Assembly (NCBI GenBank): GCA_947579665.1 | Contig: OX388350.1 | Location: 82,975,152-83,039,151 of the forward strand | DNA from: Sympetrum striolatum | Taxonomy: Eukaryota > Arthropoda > Insecta > Odonata > Libellulidae | Direction of reading: 5' to 3' | Length of the DNA: 64,000 nucleotides | Shown: positions 11,229 through 23,800 of the stretch, piece after piece | Numbering within the stretch: the first letter of the stretch is position 1 | Layout: the number at the start of each line of letters is the position of its first letter | Translations under genes and position numbers: made by a program | Notes under the pieces: generated by a model | The model's input: the letters and a program-made list of their open reading frames with translations, nothing else | Databases searched by the model: none | Told to the model about the DNA's origin: nothing

Positions 11229-12310
11229 ACGAGTAAAATGTAGCTTGCATACTGCAAGCAGATCGACAACACTAATTTCATCTCGGCATCATATCGGGAC
11301 GGTCCTCAAAAGAAAAAAAAGGGGATTGAAAATATTCTTTAAATTCGCTGCAAGTTATTCGTCCGGCATCGAACCCGGGTCTTTTTGGTGATACACACTA
11401 TGCAGCACAATAGAATTTCTCCATCTCTAATTATGTGTGAAAATTAAAGCAAAAATATTGGGCGCAGCTGCCTCAAAAGACGCTCTAATGTTCACGAATG
11501 TAAATGGCTCTCGGGACTCGAACCAAGGATGATCGTGGAAATTTAAAAAATGTTTCTAAAAGTTATTAATGATCTTAATCCCTATGCCACATTTCAAGTT
11601 TCTATATTATTGGGAAAGGTTTCAAAATAATTCCTAAAAATCGGATTAACTTCTGATTGCAGAGACACCTGGTGTCGAACCCAGGACACATTGATAGCTA
11701 TGAATGCATAGTTTGATTTGTTAAGACTGGTTCTTCTATCACGCTAAGTTTTAAGTCGATAGCATGCCGGGAAGAACCTAAAATTTGTTTCCGTTATCTC
11801 CATAAGAAATGCATTGAGAAATGTAAATGGCGCCCTGGGATCGAACCAAGGACCATCAGCGAATATGTAAAATTTGATTATGAAATATATTTATAATCTC
11901 CAACTCCATGCCGAATTTCAAGTTTCCATGCCATCGGGAAGGGGTCCAAAAAAAATCTTAAAAATCGCCACAATACATTTTAAACGGCCGATTTTTGCCT
12001 CGACCTAGCATCGAACCCAGGATATTTTCCGTAAAACTCATTTATGTTTTCGATAGATCATGACCATATATAAAGGCTCCTAGAGTTTCGATTCTCTACC
12101 TATACGGGAAGTATTTTTTAAAAATTCCCGAAAATCTAAGCAATGCATTTAAACGGGAAAAATTGGGACTTTGGGGCCCTCTGGAATCGAACCCATGACA
12201 CTGAGGTTCAAAATCGCAATTTTTCTGGAGGTTATACGTTATGGCCAATATGTCGTAAAAATTTCAAGCCATTGACGCTAGTGGTTTGGCCTGTGACTTT
12301 GTATCCTCTC
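11229..12310 (-). repeat. Array unit 3, type I
   Basis: Cores lie at A 11369, B 11518, C 11675, D 11841, E 12011 and F 12187, all exact; spacings are 149, 157, 166, 170 and 176. It follows unit 2 with only a short TA/TATC-rich joint (11203-11228) and no linker. Confidence 0.9.
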
Positions 12311-12377
12311 TATATATATATATCTATTATATATAGACGCTTCTCCGGATATACCTATATATAAGTTATATATATAT

Positions 12378-13453
12378 ACGAGTAAAATGTTGCTTGCATA
12401 CTGCAAGCAGATCGACAAAACTAATTTTATGGCGGCATCATATCGGGACGGCCATCAAAAGAAAAAAATGGATTGAAATTTTTCTTAAAATTAGCTGAAA
12501 TTCCATCGTCTGGCATCGAACCCGGGTCTTTACTGCGAACTTACTATGCAGCACAATAGAACATCACCATCACTAACTATGTGTGAAAATTCAAGCAGAA
12601 ATCTGGGCTACAACTGCCTCAAAAGACGTTCTAATTTTCACGAATTTAAATGGCTCTCTGGATTCGAACCAAGGACGATCTTGGAAATCTAAAACATGTT
12701 TCTGAAAGTTATTTATGATCTCTATCTATATGCCGAATTTCAAGTTTCTATATTATTGGGAAGGGGTTCAAAATAGTTCCTAAAAATTGAATCAATTACT
12801 GATTGTAGAGACGCCTGGTGTCGAACCCAGGACCTACTGGCAGCTGTGAAAACACATTATGACTTGGTTTGACCTGATCTTATTAATTGCAAAGTTTGAA
12901 GTCAACAACTTGCCAGGAAGTACCTAAAATTTGCTTCCGTAATCTCCATAAGAAATGCATTTTAGGATGTAAATTGCCCTCTGGGATCGAACCAAGGACC
13001 ATCAGCGAGCTCTAAAATTTTATTATGAAATATATTTATGATATATATCTACGTGCCAAGTTTCAAGTTTCCAAGTCATCTGTAAGTAATTAAAAAAAAT
13101 CTTAAAAATCGCTATGTAAATTAAACGGGAGAATATTTGCCCTGGCCTAGCATCGAACCAAGGATAATATTTGTAGATGTCTTTGTGGTTTTCTTTAGAT
13201 AAACACGGCATCTTGCGATCTCTAGAATTTCAACTCTCTTCTTTTCCGGGAAGTGCCTCAAAAAAATTTTCGAATATCCCCGCCATGTATTCTTATGGAC
13301 AAAATCGTGACTTTGGGGCCTTCTGGAATCGAACCCATGACACTGAGGTTCAAAGTCGGCTTTTTCCTGGAGGTTACACGTTATGGCCAATATGTCGTAA
13401 AAATTTCAAGTCGGTGGCACTTGTGGAACATGCTTATACTTTTGATCCCCAGT
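12378..13453 (-). repeat. Array unit 4, type I
   Basis: Cores lie at A 12516, B 12664, C 12821, D 12987, E 13153 and F 13329, all exact; spacings are 148, 157, 166, 166 and 176. Its F monomer and outer end (GTGGAACATGC...GATCCCC) are shared only with unit 5, which mirrors it across the joint at 13454-13511. The two therefore form a large inverted pair. Confidence 0.9.
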
Positions 13454-13511
13454 GTATATATATATATATAAGTATATCCGGAGAAGCGTCTATATATAAT
13501 AGATATATATA

Positions 13512-14588
13512 GGGGATCAAAAGTCTAACCATGTTCCACAAGTGCCACCGACTTGAAATTTTTACCACGTTATGGCCATGACGTGTAACCTCCAGGAAAA
13601 AGCCGACATTGACCCTCGGTGTCATGGGTTCGATTCCAGAAGGCCCCAAAGTCGCGATTTTGTCCATAAGAATACATGGCGGGGATTTTAGAAAAATATT
13701 TTGAGGCACTTCCCGGAAAAGGAGAGATTTGAAATTCAAGGGATCCCTAGATGCCGTGCATATCTAAAGGAAACCATAAAGACATCTACGAATATTATCC
13801 TTGGTTCGATGCTAGGTCGGGGCAAAAATCGGCCGTTTAAAATGCATTGTGGCGATTTTTAAGATTTTTTTTTGACCCTTTCCCGATGGCATAGAAATTT
13901 GAAATTCGGTATGAGGTTAGATACCATAAAAATATATCATAATCGAATTTTAAATATTCGCTGATGGTCCTTGGTTCGATCCCAGAGGGACATTTAAATT
14001 CCTCAATGCATTTCTTACGGAGATAACGGAAACAAATTTTAGGTACTTCCCGGAACGATATCGACTTCAAACTTTGCATATAGAAAGATCAAGTCCATTC
14101 AAATCAACCAGTGCATTCACAGCTATCAATGTGTCCTGGGTTCGACACCAGGTGTCTCTGCAATCAGAAGTTGATACGATTTTTAGGAATTATTTTGAAA
14201 TTTTGCCAATAATATAGAAACTTCAAATTCATCAGATAGATAGAGATCATAAATAACTTTCAGAAACATTTTTTAGATTTCCAAGATCGTCCTTGGTTCG
14301 AATCCAGAGAGCCATTTAAATTCGTGAAAATTAGAACGTCTTTTGAGGCAGTTGTAGCCCATATTTCTGATTGAATTTTCACATATAGTTAGAGATGGTG
14401 ATCTGCAATTGTGCTGCATAGTAAGTTTACAGTAAAGACCCGGGTTCGATGCCAGACGATGAAATTTCAGCGAATTTGAAGAAAAATTTCAATCCATTTT
14501 TTTCTTTTGATGGCCGTCCCGATATGATGCCTACATGGAAATAGTGTTGTCGATCTGCTTGCAGTATGCAAGCTACATTTTACTCGTA
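13512..14588 (+). repeat. Array unit 5, type I, mirror of unit 4
   Basis: Cores (GGTTCGA) lie at F 13627, E 13803, D 13973, C 14139, B 14295 and A 14443, all exact; spacings are 176, 170, 166, 156 and 148. It ends in the palindrome GCTTGCAGTATGCAAGC and ATTTTACTCGTA. Nine T residues at 13865-13873 lie about 56 bases after the E core. Confidence 0.9.
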
Positions 14589-14640
14589 TTATATATATAG
14601 ATGCTTCTCCGGATTCATTCATATATATAGCTATATAGAT

Positions 14641-15745
14641 AGGATACAAATTCACAGGCTAAACCACAAGCGTCATTGACTTGAAATTTTTATGACATAT
14701 TGGCCATAACGTATAACCCCCAGGAAAAAAGCGACTTTTATCCTCAGTGTCAAAGGTTCGATTCCAGAGGGCCCCAAATTCACGATTTTTCCCGTTTAAA
14801 TGCATTGCCGTGATTTTCGGAAATAAAAAAAAATAGTTTCCGGAAAGGCAGAGAAATAAAACTCAAGGTGCCTATATTTATGGTCTTGGACTTTCGAAAA
14901 CATCAATGACTTTCACAAAAAATATCCTGGGTTCGATGCTAGGACGATGCAAAGATCTGCCCTTTAAAATACATGGGAATTTTCATTATTTTTTTTGATA
15001 CACTTCTCGAAAAAATAGGAAGTTCGTGCTTAGCCGGAAAGTGTAAGGTAAGAATTGGTTTGAGAAAAAATTTTTCATAAGACCGTACTATTCCTGGGTT
15101 CGATGCCAGAGCACATTAACATATCTCTCATAAGGAATATAAGGGAAAAGTAAGACTTCGATTGAGGCAGTTGCAGCCAATATTTCTGCTTGAATTTTCG
15201 CACATAGTTAAAGAATAATATCTTCTATTATGTTGCATAGGAAGTTTCACCAGAAAGTCCCGGGTTCGATGCCGGGCGGTAAATATGTCTCCCGTTTAAA
15301 AAACATAGGGTTTGTATTTCAATATTTTTTTGATGCACTTATCGAAATGATAGGAAGTTCGTGCTTTGCTGGAAGATGTATGGTTAAAATTGGTTTAAGA
15401 AAACAGTTTTCAGAAGACCGTAATATCCTGGGTTCGATGCCAGACCACATTAACATTTCTCTCATAAGAAATATAAGGGAAAAGTAGGACGTCGTTTGAT
15501 GCAGTTTCAGATAGTATTTCTGCTTGAATTTTGACAGATAGTTAGAGATGGTGATCTTCTATTGTGCTGCATAGTAAGTATCACTGGGAAGACCCGGGTT
15601 CGATGCCGGACTAATAAATTGCAGCGAATAATCAGAATATTTTCAATGCATCTTGTTTTTCTTTTGACGGCCTTCCCGAAATGATGCCGACATGAAATTA
15701 GTGTTGTCGATCTGCTTGCAGTATGCAAGCTACATTTTACTCGTA
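14641..15745 (+). repeat. Array unit 6, type II (F-E-G-A-G-A)
   Basis: Cores lie at F 14755, E 14930, G 15097, A 15263, G 15431 and A 15597, all exact; spacings are 175, 167, 166, 168 and 166. The D, C and B monomers of type I are replaced by a duplicated G-A dimer. The A box at 15263 has the symmetrical form CCCGGGTTCGATGCCGGG. It still has six monomers. Confidence 0.9.
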
Positions 15746-15797
15746 TATATATATATACGAGTAATATGTAGCTTGCATACTGCAAGCAGATCGGCAA
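15706..15797. repeat. Head-to-head palindrome joining units 6 and 7
   Basis: The A ends of two units meet here. GCTTGCAGTATGCAAGC then TACATTTTACTCGTA is mirrored by TACGAGTAATATGTA then GCTTGCATACTGCAAGC, with only TATATATA between. One mismatch (AATATG against AAAATG) breaks perfect symmetry. Reading on into both units extends the inverted relationship through their A monomers (units 6 and 7), though those are more diverged. Confidence 0.9.
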
Positions 15798-16835
15798 TAC
15801 TAATTTCATATCGGCATCATATCGGGAATGTCCTCAAAAGAAAAAAAAAGGATTGAAATTTTTCTTAAAATTCGCTGAAATTTCATCGTCTGGCATCGAA
15901 CCCGGATCTTACTGGTGAACTTACTATGTAGCACAATAGAAGATCACCATCTCTAACTATGTGTGAACTTCAAGCAGATATATTGGCTACAACTGCCTCA
16001 AAAGACGCTCTAATGTTCACGAATGTAAATGGCTCTCGGGACTCGAACCAAGGACGATCTTGGAAATTTAAAAAATGTTTCTGAAATTTATTAATGATCT
16101 CAATCCATATGCCAAATTTCAAGTTTCTATATTATTGGGAAAGGTTTCAAAATAATTCCTAAAAATCGGATCAACTTCTGATTGCAGAGACACCTGGTGT
16201 CGAACCCAGGACTCTTTGATAGCTGTGAATGCACTGTTTGATTTTTATGGACTTGATCTTTGTACATGCAAAGTTTGAAGTTGATATCGTGCCGGGAAGT
16301 ACCTAAAATTTGTTTCCGTTATCTCCGTAAGAAAAGCATTGGGAAGTGCAAATGGTCCTCTGGGATCGAACCAAGGACCATAAGCTAATATGTAAAATTC
16401 GATTATGAAATAAATTCATGATATCTATCGACGCGCCGAGTTTCAATAATCCATGTTATCGGGAAAGGATCCAAAAAAAATCTTAAAAATCGCCGCAATG
16501 CATTTTAAACGGCCGATTTTTGCCCCGGCCTAGCATCAAACCAAGGACCATATTCGAAGATGTCTTTCCTATTTTCGTTGGCTATGCACGGCATTTAGCG
16601 GTCCCTAGAGTTTCAACTCTCTGCTTTTCCGGGAAGTGCCTCAAAAAAATTTTCGAAAATCCCCGCCATGTAATCTTATGGGGAAAATCGCGACTTTGGG
16701 GCCCTCTGGAATCGAATCCATGACACTGAGGTTCAAAATCGCAATTTTTCTGGAGGTTACACGTCATGGCCATAACGTCGTAAAAATTTCAAGTTAATGA
16801 CGCTTTTGGTTTAGCCTGTGAATTTGTATCCTATC
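15757..16835 (-). repeat. Array unit 7, type I
   Basis: Cores lie at A 15896, B 16043, C 16200, D 16366, E 16536 (mutated, GGTTTGA) and F 16712 (mutated, GATTCGA); spacings are 147, 157, 166, 170 and 176. It faces unit 6 head to head, the two ends joined by the palindrome ACTCGTATATATATACGAGT-like tract at 15738-15761. Confidence 0.9.
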
Positions 16836-16942
16836 TGGGTATATATATGAATGAATCCGGAGAAGCATCTATATATAATAGATAGATGCTTCTCCGGATT
16901 CATTCATATATCATATATTCATATATATATATATATATAGAG

Positions 16943-18020
16943 AGAGGATACAAAGTCACAGGCTAAACCACTAGCGTCAATGGCTTGAAATTTTTACGAC
17001 ATATTGGCCATAACGTATAACCTCCAGAAAAATTGCGATTTTGAACCTCGATGTCATGGGTTCGATTCCAGAGGGCCTCAAAGTCCTGATTTTTCCCGTT
17101 TAAATGCATTGCTTTGATTTTCGGGAATTAAAAAAAAATACTTTCCGGATAGGTAGAGAATCGAAACTCAAGAAGCCTATATATATGGTCGGGATCTATC
17201 GAAAACATATATGAGTTTCACGGAAAATATCCTGGGTTCGATGCTAGGTCGAGGCAAAATTCGGCCGTTTAAAATGCATTGTGACGATTTTTAAGATTTT
17301 TTTTGGACCCTTTCCCGATGGCATGGAAACTTGAAATTCGGCATGGAGTTGGAGATCAATAATTAATTTTAGGATCAAATTTTACATATTCGCAGATGGT
17401 CCTTGGTTCGATCCCAGAGGACCATTTAAATTCCTCAATGCATTTCTTACGGAGATAACGGAAACAAATTATAGGTACTTCCCGGCACGATAAAGACTTC
17501 AAACTATGTATTAAGAGAGATTAAGTGTATACAAATCAAACTGTGCATTCCCAGCTGTCAATGTGTCCTTGGTTCGACACCAGGCGTTTCTACAATCAGT
17601 AACTGATCCGATTTTCAATAATTATTTTGAACCCTTTCCCAGCAATATAGAAACTTGAAATTCGGCATGTAGATAGAGATTATAAATAACTTTCAGAAAC
17701 ATATTTTAGGTTTCCATGATCGTCCTTGGTTCGAATCCAGAGAGCCATTTAAATTCGTGAAAATTAGAACGTCTTTTGAGGCAGTTGAAGCCCATATTTC
17801 TTCTTGAATTTTCACACATAGTTAGAGATGGCGATGTTCTATTGTGCTGCATAGTAAGTTCAACAGTAAAGACCCGGGTTCGTTGCCAGACGATGGAATT
17901 TCAGCGAATTTTAAGAAAAATTTCAATCCATTTTTTCTTTTGATGGCCGTCCCGAAATGATGCCGACATGAAAATAGTGTTGTCGATCTGCTTGCAGTAT
18001 GCAAGCAACATTTTACTCGT
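16943..18020 (+). repeat. Array unit 8, type I
   Basis: Cores lie at F 17059, E 17235, D 17405, C 17571, B 17728 and A 17877 (mutated, GGTTCGT); spacings are 176, 170, 166, 157 and 149. T runs follow several boxes: five at 17090-17094 after F, eight at 17297-17304 after E, six at 17931-17936 after A. It is tail to tail with unit 7 across a palindromic linker pair. Confidence 0.9.
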
Positions 18021-18082
18021 ATATAATAAGATATATAGATGCTTCTCCGGATTCATTCATGTATCCATATATATATATATAT

Positions 18083-19190
18083 ACGAGTAAAATGTAGCTT
18101 GCATACTGCAAGCAGATCGACAACACTAATTTCATACCGGCATCATATACCGGGACGGACATCAAAAGAAAAAAAAAATTCAAAATATTCGTAGAATTCG
18201 CTGCAATTTAATCACCTGGCAGCGAACCCCGGTCTTCCTGGTGTACTTACTATGCAGCAAAATAGAAAATTACTATATCAAACTATGTGTGAAAATTCAA
18301 GCAAAACTATTAGGTGCAACTACCTCAAACGACGTCCTACTATTCACATACACTCCTTATTTGAGAAATTATAATGTGCTCTGGCATCGAACCCAGGAAC
18401 AGCATGGTCTTATCTATTTTTTTTCTTAAACAAAGTGTTAATATACATCTTCCATCTAAGCAAGAGCTCCCTTACATATCGATAAATGCATAAAAAAATT
18501 ATGAAAAGATACCCCATAGTATTATATATGGGTGATATTTTTACTGCCCGGCATCGAACCCGGGTCTTTCAGGCAATACTTTCTATGCAGCACAAAAGAA
18601 AAACACCATCTCTAACCGCGTATGCAAATTCAAGCAGAAATATTGGTTACAACTGCCTCAAATGACGTCCTACTTTTCCTTTATATTCCTTATGAGAGAA
18701 ACGTTATTGTGCTCTGGCTTCGAACCCAGGAACAGTACGGTCTTATGAAAATTTTTTTCTAAAACTTATTCGTACCATACATCTTCCAGCCAAGCACGAA
18801 CATCCTATCATTTCGATAAGTGCATCTAAAAAAATAATGAAAAACGGCTCCCATGTATTTTAAAGGGCAGATCTTTGCATCGTCCTAGCATCGAACCCAG
18901 GATAACTTTTGTAAAAGTCATTGATGTTTTCGAAAGTCCAAGACCATAAATATAGGCACCTTGAGTTTTACTTCTCTACCTATCCAGAAAGTATTTTTTT
19001 TTAATTCCCGAAAATCACGGCAATGCATTCAAACGGGAAAAATCGGGACTTTGGGGCCCTCTGGAATCGAACCTATGACACTGAGGATCAAAGTCTCTTT
19101 TTTCCTGGGGGTTTCACGTTATGGCCAATATGTCATAAAAATTTCAGATCAATGACGCTTGTAGTTTAGGCTGTGAATTTGTATCCTATC
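18083..19190 (-). repeat. Array unit 9, type II (A-G-A-G-E-F)
   Basis: Cores lie at A 18222 (mutated, GGTTCGC), G 18387, A 18554, G 18720, E 18891 and F 19067; spacings are 165, 167, 166, 171 and 176. The G boxes read CTGGCATCGAACCCAGGAAC and a close variant with CTTCGA. Confidence 0.9.
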
Positions 19191-19246
19191 TATCTATATA
19201 GGTATATATATGAATGAATCCGGAGAAGCATCTATATATAATAGAT

Positions 19247-20328
19247 ACGAGTAAAATGTAGCTTGCATACTGCAAGCAGATCGGCAATACTAATTTCATA
19301 TCGGCATCACATCGGAACGGTCCTCAAAAGAAAAAAAAAAAGGATTGAAATTTTTCTTAAAATCCTCAGACATTTCACCGTCTGGCATCAAACCCGGATC
19401 TTTTCTGTGAACTTACTATGCAGCACAATTGAAGATTACCATCTCTAACTATGTGAGAAAATTCAAGCAGAAATATTGGCTAAAACTGCCTCAAAAGCCG
19501 TTCTAATTTTCACGAATGTAAATGGCTCTCTGGATTCGAACCAAGGACGATCTTGAAAATCTAAAACATGTTTCTGAAATTTTTTAATGATCTCTATCTA
19601 GTTGCCGAATTTCAAGTTTCTATATTATTAGGAAAGTTTTCAAAATATATCCTAAAAATAGGATCAACTTCTTATTGCAGAGACACCTGGTGTCGAACCC
19701 AGGACACATTGATAAAAGCGAATGCACAGTTTGATTTGTAAAGACTTGTTCTTTTATCATGCAAAGTTTGAAGTCGATAACATGCCGGGAAGTACGTAAA
19801 TTTTGTTTCCGCTATCGCCGTAAGAAATGCATTGAGAAGTGCAAATGGCCCTCTGGGATCGAACCAAGGACCATCAGCGAACATGTAAAATTTAATTATG
19901 AAATATATGCAACATATATATCCACGTGCCGAGTTTCAAGTATCTATGTTATCGGGAAAGGATCCAAAAAAAATCTTCAAATTCGCCACAATGCATTTTA
20001 AACGGCCGATTTTTGCCCCGACCTAGCATCGAACCATGGACCATATTCGGCGATGTCTTTTTTAATTTCGTTGGATATGCATGGCTTCTAGCGATCCCTC
20101 GAATTTAAACTCTCTCCAATTCCGGGAAGTGCCTCAAAAAAATTTTCGAAAATCCCCGCCATGTATTCTTATGGGGAAAATCGCGACTTTGGGGCCCTCT
20201 GGAATCAAACCCATGACACTAAGGTTCAAAATCGCAATTTTTCTGTTGGTTATACGTTATGGCCAATACGTCGTAAAAATTTCAAGCCGATGACGGATCT
20301 AGTTTAGGCTGTGAATTAGTATCCTATC
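19247..20328 (-). repeat. Array unit 10, type I
   Basis: Cores lie at A 19388 (mutated, GGTTTGA), B 19536, C 19693, D 19859, E 20029 and F 20205 (mutated, GGTTTGA); spacings are 148, 157, 166, 170 and 176. A (TATC)n tract follows at about 20325-20347. Confidence 0.9.
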
Positions 20329-20391
20329 TATCTATCTATCTATCTATATCCTTGAATGAATCCGGAGAAGCATCTATATTTAATAGATATA

Positions 20392-21500
20392 GAGAGGATA
20401 CAAACTCACAGCCTAAACCACTAGAGTGATTGAGCTGAAATTTTTACGGCGTATTGGCCATAACGTGCAGCCACCAGAAAAATTGCGGTTTTGATCCTCA
20501 GTGTCATGGGTTCGATTCCAGGGGGCTCCAAAGTCCCGATTTTTCCCGTTTAAATGCATTGCTTTGATTTTCGGGAATTAAAAAAAAATACTTCCCGGAT
20601 AGGTAGAGAAACAAAACTCAAGGAGCGTTTATATATGGTCATGATCTATCGAAAACATAAATGAGTTTTACGGAAAATATCCTGGGTTCGATGCTAGGTC
20701 GAGGCAAAAATCGGCCGTTTAAAATGCATGGGGATAGTTTTTCATTAATTTTTTTGATGCACTTATCGGTATGTAAGGAACTTTTCGCTCACCTAGAAGA
20801 TATATATTAAGAATTTGTTTAAGAAAAAAAATTTCATGAGCCAGTTATATTCTTTGGTTCGATGCCAGAGCACATTAACATTTCTCTCATAAGGAATATA
20901 AGGGAAAAGTAAGTCGTCGTTTGAGGCAGTTGCAGCCAATATTTCTGCTTTAATTTTCGCATATGGTTAAAGAATGTGATCCTCTATAGTGCTGCATAGA
21001 AAGTATTACCAGAAAGACCCGGGTTCGATGCCGGGCGGCAAATATGTCTCCCGTTTAAAATACATTGGGTTAGTATTTCATTATTTTTTGATGCACTTAT
21101 CAAAATGATAGGAAGTTCGTGCTCGGCTGGAAAATGTATAAAAAGAATTGGTTTTAGAAAAAAATTTTCATAAGCCCGTACAATTCCTTGGTTCGATGCC
21201 AGAGCACATTAAATTTTCTCTCATAAGGAATACATGGGAAAAGTAGGACGTCGTTTGAGGCAGTTGCACCCAATATTTCTGCTTGAAATGTCACACATAG
21301 TTAGAGGTGGTGATTTTCTGTTGTACTGCATAGGACGTATTACCAGAAAGACCCGGGTTCGATGCCAGACGATTAATTTGCAGCGAATTTTAAGAATATT
21401 TTCAATCTTTTTTTTTCTTTTAAGGGCCGTCCCGATATGATGCTCATATGAAATAACTGTTGTCGATCTGCTTGCAGTATGCAAGCTACATTTTACTCGT
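20392..21500 (+). repeat. Array unit 11, type II (F-E-G-A-G-A)
   Basis: Cores lie at F 20509, E 20685, G 20856, A 21022, G 21190 and A 21356, all exact; spacings are 176, 171, 166, 168 and 166. It has the same composition as units 6 and 9, so type II is a repeated unit form and not a one-off rearrangement. Confidence 0.9.
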
Positions 21501-21590
21501 ATATATATATGAATGAATCCGGAGAAGCATCTATATCTATTATATATAGATGCTTCTCCGGATTCATTCATGTATCCATATATATATATA

Positions 21591-22613
21591 GCGAGGATAC
21601 AAATTCACAGGCTAAACCACAATCGTCATTGACCTGAAATTTTTACGACATATTGGCCATAACGTATAACCTCCAGAAAAATTACGATTTTGAACCTCAG
21701 TATCATTGGTTCGATTCCAGAGGGCCCCAAAGTCCCGATTTTTCCCGTTTAAATGCATAGCCATGATTTTCGGGAATTTTTAAAAAATACTTCCCGGATA
21801 GGTAGAGAATATAAACTCATGGAGCCTATATATATAGTCATGATCTATCGAAAACATAAATGAGTTTCACCGAAAATATCCTGAGTTCGATGCCAGGTCG
21901 AGGCAAAAATCGGCCCTTTAAAATGCACTGTGGCGATTTTTAAGTTTTATTTTGGACCCTTTCCCGATGGCAAGGAAACTTGAAATTCGGCATGAGGTTG
22001 GAGATCATACATATATTTCATAATCAAATTTTATATATTCGCTGACAGTCCTTGGTTCGATCCCAGAGGGCCATTTACATTCCTCCATGCATTTCTTATG
22101 GAGATAACAGTAAAAAGTTTTAGGTACTTCCCGGCATGATATCAACTTCAAAATTTGTATGAAATAAGATCAAGTCTTCATAAATCAAATTGTGCATTCA
22201 CAGCTACCAATATTTCCTCGGTTCGCCACCAGGCGTCTCTACAATCAGTAAATTAACCGATATTTAAGAATTAATTTAAACCCCTTCACAATAATATTAG
22301 AACATGAAATTAGGCATATAGATAGAGAACTTAGATACATTTCAAAAACGTGTTTTAAATTTCCTAGATCGTCCTTGGTTCGAATCCAGAGAGCCATTTA
22401 CTTTATTGAAAAGTAGGACGTCGTTTGAGGCAGTTGGAGCCAATATATCTGCTTGAATTTTCACACATAGTAAGAAATGGTGTTTTTCTGTTGTGCTGCA
22501 TAGTAAGTTCACCATTAACACCCAGGTTCGATGGACGGCCTTCCCGATATGATGCCGACATGAAATTAGTGTTTTCGATCTGCTTGCAGTATGCAAGCTA
22601 CATTTTACTCGTA
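21591..22613 (+). repeat. Array unit 12, type I with deletion in A
   Basis: Cores lie at F 21708, E 21884 (mutated, AGTTCGA), D 22054, C 22220 (mutated, GGTTCGC), B 22377 and A 22525; spacings are 176, 170, 166, 157 and 148. Just after the A core the sequence jumps from GGTTCGATG to GACGGCC, an internal deletion of roughly 65 bases relative to unit 13. Confidence 0.9.
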
Positions 22614-22626
22614 TAATAGATATATA

Positions 22627-23708
22627 GAGAGGATACAAACTCACAGCCTAAACCACAAGAGTGATTGAGCTGAAATTTTTACGGAGTATTGGCCATAACG
22701 TGTAACCACCAGAAAAATTGCGATTTTACACCTCAGTGTCATGGGTTCGATGCCAGGGGGCTCCAAAGTCCCGATTTTTCCCGTTTAAATGCATTGCTTT
22801 GATTTTCGGGAATTTAAAAAAAATACTTCCCGGATAGGTAGAGAATCAAAACTCAAGGAGCCTTTATATATGGTCATGATCTATCGAAAACATAAATGAG
22901 TTTTACGAAAAATAACCTGGGTTCGATGCTAGGTCGATGCAAATATCTGCCGTTTAAAAAGCATTGTGGCGATTTTTAAGATTTTTTTTGGACCCTTTCC
23001 CGATGGCATGGAAACTTGAAATTCGGTATGAGGTTAGATATCATAAATATATTTCATAGTCGATGTTTATGCTTTCCCTGATGTTCCTTGGTTCGATCCC
23101 AGAGGGCCATTTACATTCCTCAATGCATTTCTTATGGAGATAACGGAAACAAGTTTAAGGTACTTCCCGGCATGCTATCGACTTAAAACTTTGCATGATA
23201 GAAGATCCAGTCTTAACAAATCTAACTATGCATTCATAGCTATCAATGTGTCCTGGGTTCGACACCAGGTGTCTCTGCAATCAGAAGTTGATCCGATTTT
23301 TAGGAATTGTTTTGAAACCTTTCCCAATAATGTAGAAACTTGAAATTAGGCATATAGATTGAGATCAATAATAACTTTCAGAAAAATTTTTTAAGTTTCC
23401 AAGATCGTCCTTGGTTCGAGTCCCGAGAGCCATTTACATTCGTGAATATTAGAACGTCTTTTGAGGCAGTTGTAGCCAATATTTCTGCTTGAATTTTCAC
23501 ACATAGTTAGAGATGGTGATCTTCTATTGTGTTTCATAGTAGGTTTTCAGTAAGACCCGGGTTCGATTCCAGACGATGAAATTTCAGCGAATTTTAAGAA
23601 AAAATTAAATCCTTTTTTTTTTTCTTAAGAGGACCATCCCGATATGATGCCGATATGAAATTAGAATTGCCGATCTGCTTGCAGTATGCAAGCAACATTT
23701 TACTCGTA
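22627..23708 (+). repeat. Array unit 13, type I
   Basis: Cores lie at F 22744, E 22920, D 23090, C 23256, B 23413 and A 23560, all exact GGTTCGA; spacings are 176, 170, 166, 157 and 147. The B box has GGTTCGAGTCC in place of GGTTCGAATCC. It follows unit 12 with a 13-bp joint and no linker. Confidence 0.9.
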
Positions 23709-23800
23709 TGATATATGAATGAATCCGGAGAAGCATCTATATATAATAGATATATATATAAATGGATACATGAATGAATCCGGAGAAGCATCTATATATA

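Noticed and set aside
13837..14079. Recurrent open frames with SGIEPRTISE-like or GPSGIEPMT-like peptides on array units (for example 13837-14079, 19759-20001, 24310-24519, 13253-13471)
   Set aside because: They recur because the D-E and F monomers recur; SGIEP is simply the box TCTGGGATCGAACC read in one frame. Frames are broken differently in each unit and end at monomer landmarks, so they are not genes.
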